A program made the position numbers and the translations under genes. Source: Flavobacterium hankyongi (lineage in GTDB: Bacteria > Bacteroidota > Bacteroidia > Flavobacteriales > Flavobacteriaceae). Taken from it: DNA of 64,000 nucleotides. This document shows positions 1 to 8,236 of this stretch, in pieces. The notes under the pieces were generated by a model. The model saw only the letters and a list, made by a program, of their open reading frames with translations, made no database searches and was not told the DNA's origin. The stretch covers positions 1,612,001-1,676,000 of the forward strand of contig NZ_CP085725.1 in assembly GCF_036840915.1 (NCBI RefSeq), given 5' to 3'. Numbering within the stretch: position 1 is the stretch's first letter; the number at the start of each line of letters is the position of its first letter.

Positions 1-1041
1 GAATCATTTCAATTAAACTATTCTTTAGCATTAACTAATCAATCTAAAGAAATAGAAATTTGTGATATTAATGGAGATAATTTAAAAGATATTTTATTAA
101 CTTTTGCATCAGGAACAATAAAACTTGGAATAATTACTAATCTAGGAAATAATAGTTATAGTTCACTTAACACAATATCTTATACTGGATTTTTATATAC
201 TCCAAATCAAATAAAGAGCGGCGACATTGACAACGATGGCGATAAAGATATTCTAATAAGCTCTTCATTATCAAGCACAATACAATGGCTAGAAAACAAT
301 GGGAATGGTGTTTTTCAAACTCATCTTATAACACAAAGCATTACTACTGATGTAATATTATTAGAAGATTTAGACAATGATAGTTTTTTAGATATTATAA
401 CGTGTGGTAGTAATAGTTATAGCTCATCAACAATTTATTGGATAAAAAATAATGGTAATGGCGTTTTTTCTAATAGAATTTTTATCGGTAATCAATCAGC
501 TAAAGCATTAGATTGTGGTGACATAAACAATGACAATTTAAAAGATATTGTTGGTGTATCGTATCAATATTATTCACCATATGACGAGAAAGTTTTTGCT
601 TATTTGAACAGCAACGCAGGTTTTGGAAATCAAATAGTAATAGATAGTTTAGGTGATGCAGTAAGTTTATCGAGAAATATCAATTTAGGAGACATTAACA
701 ATGATAATAAATTAGATATTGCTACTAGTTACTATCAAATTGGAAGAGTTGATTATTTTTTAAATTCAAGTACACTTGAAGTTATTGATTATTTAAAAGA
801 TGAAAATAAAGATTTTATATTATATCCGATTCCATTTACAAGTAATCTGAATTGGAAACAGTCTCAAAATATAGAAAAAAAAGTACAAATAAATATTTAT
901 TCAGAAGAAGGAAAATTGATTTATTCAAAATCGAACATAAATAACAATTCCATTAACTTAGATTTTCTAAAAAATGGAGTATATTTTATAAATTTCAAAT
1001 CAGATCAAAAAAACATAACTAAGAAAATTATTAAACATTAA
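1..1041 (+). CDS. Secreted FG-GAP/VCBS repeat protein with T9SS sorting domain (5' partial)
   Basis: The frame is open from base 1, so the N-terminus lies outside the window; 346 residues are visible. At least five calcium-loop-like FG-GAP/VCBS repeats are seen, with cores such as DINGDNLKDI, DIDNDGDKDI, DLDNDSFLDI and DINNDNLKDI. These build beta-propellers in extracellular adhesins and enzymes. The last ~75 residues match a type A T9SS C-terminal domain: YPIPF, then IYSEEGKLIYS, then LKNGVYFINF and a basic end (KKIIKH). The protein is therefore expected to be exported by Sec and then by T9SS to the cell surface or medium. Its ligand cannot be inferred. An internal TTG at 604 should not be mistaken for the start. 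Confidence 0.88.
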   Translation, partial: ESFQLNYSLALTNQSKEIEICDINGDNLKDILLTFASGTIKLGIITNLGNNSYSSLNTISYTGFLYTPNQIKSGDIDNDGDKDILISSSLSSTIQWLENNGNGVFQTHLITQSITTDVILLEDLDNDSFLDIITCGSNSYSSSTIYWIKNNGNGVFSNRIFIGNQSAKALDCGDINNDNLKDIVGVSYQYYSPYDEKVFAYLNSNAGFGNQIVIDSLGDAVSLSRNINLGDINNDNKLDIATSYYQIGRVDYFLNSSTLEVIDYLKDENKDFILYPIPFTSNLNWKQSQNIEKKVQINIYSEEGKLIYSKSNINNNSINLDFLKNGVYFINFKSDQKNITKKIIKH

Positions 1042-1154
1042 GAGACATTGTTTCTAAATTTAATACTTATTATGTCGATCGATATACTCAAAATCTCTAA
1101 GAAAAGAAAGTAATAAAAATTTGAATTGTTTCATAAGTATATCAAAATTTAAAA

Positions 1155-1184
1155 ATACAAAAAAAGACTACTAATAGTAGTCTT
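1155..1184 (-). terminator. Rho-independent terminator of the minus-strand 3255-1209 group
   Basis: A perfect 8-bp stem (AAGACTAC / GTAGTCTT, 1164-1184) with a 5-nt loop is followed, on the minus strand, by a T-rich run (1155-1163). It lies just beyond the stop codon at 1209. On the plus strand it could also help stop transcription from the FG-GAP gene, but the T tract there is poor. Confidence 0.75.
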
Positions 1185-1208
1185 CTCAATATTTTGATAT
1201 TTAGAGTC

Positions 1209-1427
1209 CTAAATACTCATCTTAAATTCTTCAATAATTGGATTCGCTTTAAGTAAATCAATTTTTTTAATAAAAACTTCAACAGCCTGACCTGCAGTTC
1301 CAAAACCAGCAATAATGCCTGATTGAATGTTATTTTTAACTACTGTAGAAATTTCAGCCGCTTCTAATTTAGTCTGTAAAGCTTGAGCTAAAATCTCACT
1401 CCCTGAGAACACCTTCATTAATGCCAT
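1209..1427 (-). CDS. DUF2007-type putative signal-transducing protein
   Basis: This is a 72-residue soluble protein beginning MALMKVFSGSEILAQALQ, with a C-terminal V-x-V-F-I-K-K-I-D strand. The length and the pattern (short strand, helix, 'aeiStvvkNNi' strand, helix) fit the DUF2007 family, small ferredoxin-fold proteins of unproven function. It is the last gene of a minus-strand group, 21 bp after the DEAD-box-like gene, and is followed by a terminator. No catalytic residues are apparent. The family assignment is by pattern recognition only. Confidence 0.65.
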   Translation of the reverse strand: MALMKVFSGSEILAQALQTKLEAAEISTVVKNNIQSGIIAGFGTAGQAVEVFIKKIDLLKANPIIEEFKMSI

Positions 1428-1448
1428 ATTTATTTTTTATTTATTTTT

Positions 1449-2084
1449 TTACTCGTCATCTTCATCCTCATAATCATCAACTCCAAAAAGGAACGGATCA
1501 ATCATGATTTTATCTGCCAGGATTTCTATTCTTTCTGTTAATTGAGAAGCAAAAAACAATCGTTGTGTTTTTTCAATACTCATTGACAATCTTTGAACTA
1601 TTGGTTCTTGTCTTAATTTAAAAAGTTCATCAGCGTCATCGACAACATATATTTTAATGGTATTCATATTGAACCCAGCACCCGAAAACATTGCGTTGAT
1701 TTTATTTGGTGTACCTATTAAAACATCCATTCCTGCTGAAATAATATTTTTTTCGTCATCAATATTTGTTTTGTCGTTTACACCAATTACCCTCAAATTA
1801 GTGTACTTTCCAAACCTTTGAATCATATCTACCATTTCCAACACCGCTTCTTTATCTTTTACAATAATTAAGGCTCTAGTAGATTCACCAACTGCTTTTT
1901 CAAGTTTTTGAATAACCGTATAGGCAATAGTAGTACTTTTCCCTTCACCTTCTGACATTATCACAACAGCATCTGCACCACTTTTAAGTGTGCCAAAACA
2001 CTCTTTTTGAATATCTGTTGGATCAGTTAATCCGGTTTCAGCAAGAGCTTGCTGAAGGTTAGGGTTTATTTTTTTTAATTGCAT
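1449..2084 (-). CDS. Truncated, degenerate DEAD-box helicase-like protein
   Basis: The 211-residue protein has only the first RecA-like domain of a DEAD-box RNA helicase. A Q-motif-like start (GLTDPTDIQKECF) precedes a Walker A variant (SEGEGKST instead of AxTGxGKT). The Walker B/DEAD motif has become VVDDADELF, and a GTPNK segment corresponds to motif Ib (TPgR). The second helicase domain is absent, and the C-terminus is an acidic tail (DDYEDEDDE). Helicase activity is therefore unlikely; an ATP- or RNA-binding accessory role is possible. The start at 2084 (MQLKKINPN) is 7 bp after the upstream stop. An upstream in-frame start at 2105 would overlap that gene and add seven non-homologous residues. 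Confidence 0.7.
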   Translation of the reverse strand: MQLKKINPNLQQALAETGLTDPTDIQKECFGTLKSGADAVVIMSEGEGKSTTIAYTVIQKLEKAVGESTRALIIVKDKEAVLEMVDMIQRFGKYTNLRVIGVNDKTNIDDEKNIISAGMDVLIGTPNKINAMFSGAGFNMNTIKIYVVDDADELFKLRQEPIVQRLSMSIEKTQRLFFASQLTERIEILADKIMIDPFLFGVDDYEDEDDE

Positions 2085-2091
2085 ATTATTT

Positions 2092-3255
2092 TTATTTCGA
2101 AGCAAAAAGCTTCACATCATTTTCAGAAATTTCGTTTCCACCAAGAATTATCAAACGCTCAACAACGTTTCGTAACTCTCTAATATTTCCTGTCCAATCA
2201 TACTCCTGAAGTAATTTAACAGCTCCTTTAGAAAAAAATTTTACAGCACTTCCTTGCTCACTTGCAATTTTAGCAGTAAAGTGCTCTATTAAAGCTGGGA
2301 TATCATCTCTCCTATCATTTAAAGCCGGAACTTTTACTAAAATAACAGCAAGACGGTGATACAAATCTTCACGAAAACGTCCTTCTTCAATTTCTTTTTT
2401 GAGATCTTTGTTTGTTGCTGCAACTACTCGAACATTTACTTTAATATCCTTGTCTGCTCCTACTCGTTGAATTAAATTTTCTTGCAAAGCACGTAAAACT
2501 TTAGCTTGTGCAGGTAAACTCATATCTCCAATTTCGTCTAAGAAAATTGTTCCACCATCTGCAGCTTCAAATTTTCCAGCACGATCTTTTACCGCAGAAG
2601 TAAATGCTCCTTTAATATGACCGAATAATTCACTTTCAATTAATTCTGATGGAATGGCAGCACAGTTTACTTCGACAATTGGTCCAGATGAACGCTCACT
2701 TTTTTCATGGATTTGATGTGCTACTAATTCTTTCCCAGTTCCATTAGGTCCAGTAATTAAAACACGAGCCTCAGTGGGAGCTACTTTTTCAATCATTTCT
2801 TTAATATGATTTATTGCTTCACTATCACCAATCATTTCATAGTTCTTTGAGACTTTCTTTTTAAGAATTTTATTCTCAACAACTAATTTTTTTCTATCTA
2901 AAGCGTTACGAACAGTATTTAACAAACGATTTAAATCTGGTGGTTTTGATATGTAATCAAAAGCTCCCAAACGCATTGTATTTACTGCTGTTTCCAAATC
3001 GCCATGACCTGAAATCATAACCATTGGAATTTCTGGTTTAATTTTCTTAATAGCATCAAGAACCTCAACACCATCCATTTTTGGCATCTTGATGTCGCAC
3101 AAAATCAAATCATAGTCTTCGTTTGTTGCTTTCTCAAGCCCTTTTGCACCATCCTCTGCTTCGTCAACTTTATATGTTTCGCTTTCTTCCGAAAGAATTT
3201 TCACCAAAACTCTTCTAATTGCGGCTTCATCTTCTATAATTAATATTCTTGACAT
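2092..3255 (-). CDS. Sigma-54-type response regulator (REC-AAA+) lacking the HTH domain
   Basis: The 387-residue NtrC-family protein has a receiver domain (residues ~1-120; acidic pair E8-D9, phosphoacceptor D54 in LILCDIKMP, and the KPP lysine). An AAA+ sigma-54 activation domain follows (~145-380) with Walker A GPNGTGKE, the sigma-54 loop GAFTSA (canonical GAFTGA) and Walker B TIFLDEIGDM. The protein ends shortly after the NIRELRNVVERL helix, so the usual C-terminal Fis-type DNA-binding domain is missing. It would act from solution, or with a partner, on sigma-54 RNA polymerase after phosphorylation by a kinase not encoded next to it. It is first in a three-gene minus-strand group with the DEAD-like and DUF2007 genes. 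Confidence 0.88.
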   Translation of the reverse strand: MSRILIIEDEAAIRRVLVKILSEESETYKVDEAEDGAKGLEKATNEDYDLILCDIKMPKMDGVEVLDAIKKIKPEIPMVMISGHGDLETAVNTMRLGAFDYISKPPDLNRLLNTVRNALDRKKLVVENKILKKKVSKNYEMIGDSEAINHIKEMIEKVAPTEARVLITGPNGTGKELVAHQIHEKSERSSGPIVEVNCAAIPSELIESELFGHIKGAFTSAVKDRAGKFEAADGGTIFLDEIGDMSLPAQAKVLRALQENLIQRVGADKDIKVNVRVVAATNKDLKKEIEEGRFREDLYHRLAVILVKVPALNDRRDDIPALIEHFTAKIASEQGSAVKFFSKGAVKLLQEYDWTGNIRELRNVVERLIILGGNEISENDVKLFASK

Positions 3256-3273
3256 TACTTTCTAATTTGGATA

Positions 3274-3307
3274 TAAAGATAAAAAGACAAAAGGATTTAA
3301 AAACAAA
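3274..3307 (-). promoter_or_regulatory. Possible Bacteroidota promoter for the sigma-54 regulator gene
   Basis: On the minus strand a TTTG (3304-3307) is followed 22 nt later by TATCTTTA (3274-3281), close to the Bacteroidota -7 box TAnnTTTG. It sits ~20 nt upstream of the start at 3255. The last base differs from consensus, so this is tentative. Confidence 0.35.
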
Positions 3308-3349
3308 AAATCTTTACATCCTTTAATCTTAAAGTATTTTAGTATTTGG

Positions 3350-4657
3350 TTAGTACTTTAACCATTTAAACAATTCTTTCCATGTTGGTTTTTTCCCGTA
3401 CATTAAAATACCTACACGATATATTTTTGAAGCAAACCATACTACCCCTAAAAATGTTCCAAATAATAAAACAATTGATAATACTAACTGCCAAACTGGT
3501 ACTCCAAAAGGTATTCGCATTAACATTACAATAGGAGAAGTAAATGGAATCATTGAAAACACTGTAGCTACTGTTCCGTGAGGATCATTTACAACTGTAA
3601 AAAATCCAACATAAATACCCAACATTAATGGCATAATAATAGGCAGCAAAAATTGTTGAGAATCAGTTTCTGAATCTACAGCAGCACCAATAGCAGCATA
3701 TAATGAACTATACAGAAAATATCCTCCAATAAAATAAACTAAAAAGAAAATTACTGTTGTAAAAACTGGGATTTCATTGTAGTACAAATTAACTTTTTCT
3801 ATTAGCGAAGCTACATTACTTGCACCTTGAGGTAGTTGTTGCATTGCTTGAGCAGTTGTTGAAGCATCTGCAGCTCCCCCAAAAAACATATTTAGGCCAA
3901 ACAATAATATTAAACCTAAAATCACCCAAATGGCAAACTGTAAAATACCTGCCAGTGAATTTCCTATAATTTTACCCATCATTAATTGATATGGTTTAAC
4001 AGAAGAAATAATCACTTCGATAATTCTAGATGTTTTTTCTTCTATCACACTACGCATTACAAAATTTCCGTAGATGATGATGAACATCATGATTAAGTAT
4101 CCAAAAGCCCCTCCAAAGAATACTTTAATTTCATTAAGGTATTTTAAACCTTCTTCTCCCGAAAATTTAGTGATGTGCAGCTCTGAATTCACTTTAGCTT
4201 GTTCAATTTTTGCTGAATCAAATCCTAAAACTTTTAAATTATCATTGGTTAACTGATTATCAACTATTTTTTCTATATTAGAAACAAAATCCAAGCTTGG
4301 ACTTTCATCAGAAATATATTCTACTTTTGAAATCAATTCCTTAGTATCAGGTACTTTTGGAACATAAATTAACCCTTCATAATTTTTTTCAGCAGTATCT
4401 TTAGCCAATTTTAAAGGCATAGCAGACAAATCTACATACTTAGTTTCTTTGTCACTTTTAAAGTCAGATTTTAAAATTCCTGCCTCATCATGAATAGCGA
4501 TTTTGGTTACTTCACCTTTATTCATATTGGTCAAAAAACCAATCAAAAAAGACATCCCCACAATTAGTAAAGGACTTAAAAAAGTCATTACTATAAATGA
4601 TTTATTACGCACTTTGGCAATAAATTCTCTTTTTATAATTAAAGATAAAACTCCCAT
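3350..4657 (-). CDS. ABC-2 type exporter permease (NatB/YhaP-like)
   Basis: This is a 435-residue integral membrane protein. An N-terminal segment (KREFIAKVRNKSFIVMTFLSPLLIVGM) holds the first transmembrane helix. A ~150-residue extracytoplasmic loop follows, then five or six membrane helices from ~residue 185 on, including the ABC-2 signature region VIEEKTSRIIEVIISSVKPYQLMMGKI (residues ~205-231). It resembles the sodium/peptide exporter permease NatB. Its start codon shares one base with the stop of the ATPase gene (TAATG), so the two are translationally coupled and form one exporter. The substrate is unknown. Confidence 0.85.
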   Translation of the reverse strand: MGVLSLIIKREFIAKVRNKSFIVMTFLSPLLIVGMSFLIGFLTNMNKGEVTKIAIHDEAGILKSDFKSDKETKYVDLSAMPLKLAKDTAEKNYEGLIYVPKVPDTKELISKVEYISDESPSLDFVSNIEKIVDNQLTNDNLKVLGFDSAKIEQAKVNSELHITKFSGEEGLKYLNEIKVFFGGAFGYLIMMFIIIYGNFVMRSVIEEKTSRIIEVIISSVKPYQLMMGKIIGNSLAGILQFAIWVILGLILLFGLNMFFGGAADASTTAQAMQQLPQGASNVASLIEKVNLYYNEIPVFTTVIFFLVYFIGGYFLYSSLYAAIGAAVDSETDSQQFLLPIIMPLMLGIYVGFFTVVNDPHGTVATVFSMIPFTSPIVMLMRIPFGVPVWQLVLSIVLLFGTFLGVVWFASKIYRVGILMYGKKPTWKELFKWLKY

Positions 4658-5583
4658 TATTTTTGATTTGTAACAGTTTGAATAAAAATATCGTTTACAC
4701 TCGGAATCAATTCTGTAAAATGAGTCACTTGGCCGTTTTTAATTAAAATTGACAACAATTCGTTTTGTGTTGCATTTCCTAAATCTACTTCAAGCTTCAA
4801 ATCATCATTTAATGATTTGAAATTTGTTTGACCAACGGTAAATTTTTGAGTCAAATCATACATTAATCCTTCAACATTATTACTCAATATACCTACTTGA
4901 AATTTGTGTGTACGATAGTTACGTTTTACATCTTCCAATTTACCTTCAATAAGTTTATTAGATTTATGAATTAAGGCTATATAATCACACATTTCTTCGA
5001 CACTTTCCATTCTATGAGTCGAAAAAATTACAGATGTACCTTTTTTATTCAACTCAATGATTTCGTCTTTAATTAAATTAGCATTAACTGGATCAAATCC
5101 TGAAAAAGGTTCATCAAGAATTAATAGTTTGGGTTGATGCAAAATCGTAACAATGAACTGAATTTTTTGCGCCATTCCTTTAGAAAGCTCTTGAATTTTT
5201 TTGTTCCACCAACCTTCAATTTCAAATTTTTCAAACCAATATTTTAATTGCTTTTGAGCATCAGCTTTTGACATTCCTTTTAATTGTGCCAAATAAAGTG
5301 CTTGCTCTCCTACCTTCATGGTTTTGTATAAACCACGTTCTTCTGGCATATAACCAATAACCGAAACATGATTTGGAGCTAATTTTTCTCCATCCAAAAT
5401 TACTTCACCAGAATCTGGCATTGTAATTTGATTGATAATACGAATTAATGAAGTTTTTCCAGCTCCGTTAGGTCCTAACAAACCATAAATACTCCCTTTG
5501 GGTACTTGCAGTGAAACTGAATTTAATGCTGTGTAATCTCCGTATTGTTTTACTACGTTTTTTACTTCAAGTATGTTACTCAT
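4657..5583 (-). CDS. ABC transporter ATP-binding protein (NatA-like)
   Basis: The 308-residue nucleotide-binding subunit has Walker A GPNGAGKTS (near residue 38), a Q-loop, the signature LSKGMAQKI (a variant of LSGGQ), Walker B LLILDEPFSGFDP and the switch histidine STHRM. A ~85-residue C-terminal extension follows, as in DUF4162-type NatA ATPases. It pairs with the ABC-2 permease immediately downstream (one-base overlap) and powers export across the inner membrane. The gene starts a two-gene operon. No clear promoter was identified in the ~75 bp upstream. Confidence 0.9.
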   Translation of the reverse strand: MSNILEVKNVVKQYGDYTALNSVSLQVPKGSIYGLLGPNGAGKTSLIRIINQITMPDSGEVILDGEKLAPNHVSVIGYMPEERGLYKTMKVGEQALYLAQLKGMSKADAQKQLKYWFEKFEIEGWWNKKIQELSKGMAQKIQFIVTILHQPKLLILDEPFSGFDPVNANLIKDEIIELNKKGTSVIFSTHRMESVEEMCDYIALIHKSNKLIEGKLEDVKRNYRTHKFQVGILSNNVEGLMYDLTQKFTVGQTNFKSLNDDLKLEVDLGNATQNELLSILIKNGQVTHFTELIPSVNDIFIQTVTNQK

Positions 5584-5658
5584 TCGAAATGATTGATTTT
5601 TGTAAAAATAAGAATTTCTGTTGTTATGAAATTAGATACAACTAGAATAAAAATGTTA

Positions 5659-5684
5659 CAAAAAAATCCCACAATTTTGTGGGA
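5659..5684 (-). terminator. Terminator after dnaJ
   Basis: A perfect palindrome (TCCCACAA TT TTGTGGGA, 5667-5684) is followed on the minus strand by eight T residues (5659-5666). It lies 24 bp beyond the dnaJ stop and ends the grpE-dnaJ transcript. Confidence 0.9.
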
Positions 5685-5707
5685 CTCTTCTTGTAACTAT
5701 TTATGTA

Positions 5708-6826
5708 TTATGAAAACATGTCTTTAACTTTTTCAAAAAAAGACTTTTCTGATTTTTCAGGTTTTGGAATAAAATTGTCATCTTCTAAATTACTTTCGAA
5801 GAATTTCTTTTGTTCTTTTGAAAGGTTTTTTGGTGTCCAAACGTTCACATGAACCAATAAATCACCACTTCCATAACTATTGAGACTTGGAATTCCTTTT
5901 CCTTTTAAGCGAAGAATTTTTCCTGATTGGATTCCTTCTTCAAGCTTAATACGAACTTTACCATTTACGGCTTCAATTTCTTTTGAGGCACCTAAAACAG
6001 CTTCAGGATAACTTATATACAAGTCGTAATGAAGATTTTCACCTTCACGTTTTAAGAATTCGTGTTCTATTTCTTCAATAGCCACAATTAAGTCACCAGC
6101 GATACCGTTTCCTGGGGCATCATTTCCTTTTCCAGAAACTTTTAGTTGCATTCCATCAACAACACCTGCAGGAATTTTGATTGATACAGTATCTTCTTCT
6201 GTAATCATTCCGTGAGCATCTGCTTCGTTTGGTTTTTTATCTATAGATTGACCTATACCGCCACATGTAGGGCATGTAGTTGCTGTTTGCATACGACCAA
6301 GGATCGTATTCGTAACACGCATTACCTGACCTTGACCGTTACAAGTTGGACAAGTTTTATAAGTAACTCCAGATGCCTGAACTTTACGTTTTACCTTGAC
6401 TTTTTTCTCAACACCGTTAGCAATTTCTTCTAAAGTAAGTTTCACTTTTATGCGCAAATTACTTCCTTTAGCACGACGTTGACTGCCTCCGCCGCCAAAA
6501 CCACCAAAGCCACCTCCAAAAGCACTTCCGAAAATATCTCCAAACTGACTAAAGATATCATCCATATTCATGTGATGACCTCCACCAAAACCACCAGCAC
6601 CATCAAATGCTGCATGACCATACTGATCGTATTTAGCACGTTTATCTGCATCGCTTAAAACCTCATAGGCTTCAGCAGCCTGTTTGAAATTTTCTTCAGC
6701 TTGCTTGTCTCCAGGGTTTTTATCAGGATGAAACTCAATTGCTTTCTTTCGATATGCCTTTTTAATTTCAGCTTCTGTAGCTCCTTTAGCAACCCCTAAT
6801 ATTTCGTAATAATCTTTTTTGCTCAT
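5708..6826 (-). CDS. dnaJ: Chaperone protein DnaJ
   Basis: This Hsp40 co-chaperone stimulates DnaK ATPase and delivers unfolded clients. The 372 residues contain an N-terminal J domain with the HPD motif ([10 protein letters not shown], ~residue 33), a Gly/Phe-rich linker (~75-115), the zinc region, and a C-terminal substrate-binding and dimerisation domain. Only two CxxCxGxG motifs are present (CPTCNGQG and CPTCGGIG) instead of four, so at most one zinc centre can form. The positions of the other two have diverged (VKVKRKV and the KPNEADAHG stretch). It lies downstream of grpE on the minus strand with a 39-bp gap holding a repeat, and is closed by a strong terminator. Confidence 0.96.
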   Translation of the reverse strand: MSKKDYYEILGVAKGATEAEIKKAYRKKAIEFHPDKNPGDKQAEENFKQAAEAYEVLSDADKRAKYDQYGHAAFDGAGGFGGGHHMNMDDIFSQFGDIFGSAFGGGFGGFGGGGSQRRAKGSNLRIKVKLTLEEIANGVEKKVKVKRKVQASGVTYKTCPTCNGQGQVMRVTNTILGRMQTATTCPTCGGIGQSIDKKPNEADAHGMITEEDTVSIKIPAGVVDGMQLKVSGKGNDAPGNGIAGDLIVAIEEIEHEFLKREGENLHYDLYISYPEAVLGASKEIEAVNGKVRIKLEEGIQSGKILRLKGKGIPSLNSYGSGDLLVHVNVWTPKNLSKEQKKFFESNLEDDNFIPKPEKSEKSFFEKVKDMFS

Positions 6827-6834
6827 AATCTTTT

Positions 6835-6858
6835 CCCTTCAACTCGCTCAGGGTGACA
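6835..6858. repeat. Short REP-like hairpin repeat between grpE and dnaJ
   Basis: The 24-base stretch contains cttcaactcgctcagggtga, with CCCT/AGGG able to pair. It resembles the 'cttcgactccgctcag' repeats common between flavobacterial genes; relatives occur at 53435-53527 and inside the coding region at 55812-55840. It sits in the dnaJ/grpE gap and could affect mRNA stability. Confidence 0.5.
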
Positions 6859-6865
6859 TTTAATA

Positions 6866-7405
6866 TTAATTCCCAATAACTACTTTTGGAAAACGAATAA
6901 TTTTATCTCCTAACTTGTATCCTTTTTCTACTACATCAACAATTTTTCCTTTAAGGTCATCACCTGCTGGAATTTGTGTTATAGCTTCTGCAAAATCTGC
7001 GTCAAAAGTATCGCCTTGTTTAATCTCAACTTCTTCTAATCCTTTCGAAATCAAAGTTGATTTTAATTTCTCTTGAATTAATTCAACTCCTTTTACCAAA
7101 GCTTCATCTTCTGATTTTGAAATTTGTGCCCATGCTCTATCAAAATCGTCTAAAACAGGCAACATAGCTTGTAAAACTTCTTGTCCAGCAGTTTTAAAAA
7201 GCTCAATCCTTTCTTTAGAAGTGCGTTTTTTATAGTTTTCGAATTCAGCAAATAAACGCAAAAATTTATCTTTCTCTGCCGCTAACTCTTGGGTCAATTT
7301 TTCTTCAACTGTCAATTCTGGAGCAACTTCTTGAGTTTGTTCCTGACTAATTTCTGGGTTAGTTTCATTCAATTCTTGCTCCATCTCTTTATTCTTGGCA
7401 TTCAT
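6866..7405 (-). CDS. grpE: Nucleotide exchange factor GrpE
   Basis: The 179-residue protein releases ADP from DnaK and acts with DnaJ, encoded next downstream. It has an acidic, Glu-rich, low-complexity N-terminus, a long coiled coil (ELAAEKDKFLRLFAEFENYKKRTSKER, residues ~50-76) and the C-terminal beta domain ending KIIRFPKVVIGN. The start at 7405 (MNAKNKEMEQ) is chosen because a promoter (7448-7480) lies just upstream. A longer reading frame beginning at 7462 would start inside that promoter. Confidence 0.95.
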   Translation of the reverse strand: MNAKNKEMEQELNETNPEISQEQTQEVAPELTVEEKLTQELAAEKDKFLRLFAEFENYKKRTSKERIELFKTAGQEVLQAMLPVLDDFDRAWAQISKSEDEALVKGVELIQEKLKSTLISKGLEEVEIKQGDTFDADFAEAITQIPAGDDLKGKIVDVVEKGYKLGDKIIRFPKVVIGN

Positions 7406-7447
7406 ATGTATATTCTTTATGAAATTTTTATTTTCAATAATTGCCTG

Positions 7448-7480
7448 CAAATGTACTGCCAAAGGTTTAAAAATGCCAAA
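7448..7480 (-). promoter_or_regulatory. Bacteroidota-type promoter for grpE-dnaJ
   Basis: On the minus strand TTTG (7477-7480), a 21-nt spacer, then TACATTTG (7448-7455), an exact TAnnTTTG -7 box. Transcription would begin ~7440, leaving a leader of about 35 nt before the grpE ATG at 7405. No CIRCE-like inverted repeat is seen here. Confidence 0.75.
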
Positions 7481-7570
7481 TTGTCATTACTTTTTTTACT
7501 TCAAACTTGTAAAGACAGACAATAATAAGTAACTTAGTGATAACAAATTAATTAACTTTAAAAAAGCGAT

Positions 7571-8233
7571 ATGAAAAAGATTATTCTAAGCCTAGCTCTT
7601 ATTTGTTGCGCCTTCATTTTTTCTTGCAAAAAAGAAAAAACTGATATTGATGGTAACCAAGACCCTTTGGAGGTTTCCAATTCAATTGGTGATAAATTTA
7701 CTGCAAACACTGCTGAATCTGTTGTTAACTGGACAGGTTTTAAACTTACAGGAAAGCATCACGGAACAATTCACCTAAAAGAAGGCTTCATAAATATTAA
7801 AGATAGTCTTATTACTGGAGGTCAGTTTTTTATTGACATGAGCACCATAACTGTTACCGATTTAAAAACTGGTGATGGTAAAGAAGATCTTGAAAATCAC
7901 TTGAAAGGCACAGGTGAAAATGAAAAGAAAGATCACTTTTTTAATGTGAAAAAATATCCAACTAGTGACTTCAAAATTAGTAAAGTTGAAAAAAATGGAG
8001 ATAAAGATATCATTTTTGGAAACCTCTCAATAAAAGGAATCACAAAAGCCGTTAACTTCCCTGCTACTATAAAAATTTCAGACAATGAAGTTTCTATTAA
8101 TAGCGAACCACTTAGACTAAACAGAACGTTTTGGAATATAAATTATGCGTCAAAATCTATCTTTGCTGATATTGGCGATAAATTTATTTCTGATGAAATT
8201 GAAGTTCAAGTTTATATAAAGGCTAAAAAATAA
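7571..8233 (+). CDS. YceI-family lipoprotein
   Basis: The 220-residue protein has a lipoprotein signal (MKKIILSLALICCAFIFSCKK; the lipobox cysteine is at residue 19). A YceI lipocalin-like beta-barrel follows (~45-218), with landmarks SVVNWTGFKLTGKHHGTI, FFIDMSTITVTDL, KYPTSDFKI, GNLSIKGITK and LRLNRTFWNI. The family binds isoprenoid-like lipids in the periplasm, but the ligand here is unknown. It is a single gene, divergent from grpE and converging with the epimerase-like gene only 3 bp away. Confidence 0.9.
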   Translation: MKKIILSLALICCAFIFSCKKEKTDIDGNQDPLEVSNSIGDKFTANTAESVVNWTGFKLTGKHHGTIHLKEGFINIKDSLITGGQFFIDMSTITVTDLKTGDGKEDLENHLKGTGENEKKDHFFNVKKYPTSDFKISKVEKNGDKDIIFGNLSIKGITKAVNFPATIKISDNEVSINSEPLRLNRTFWNINYASKSIFADIGDKFISDEIEVQVYIKAKK

Positions 8234-8236
8234 ATT

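Noticed and set aside
604..1041. Treating the FG-GAP protein as a complete 145-residue gene
   Set aside because: The same frame is open and carries further FG-GAP repeats back to base 1, so 604 is only an internal TTG.
3290..3324. Hairpin aaaggat / atccttt between the ABC permease and sigma-54 regulator genes
   Set aside because: The loop is ~21 nt and the arms 7 bp of A/T-rich sequence without a T tract, so it is not convincing as a terminator.
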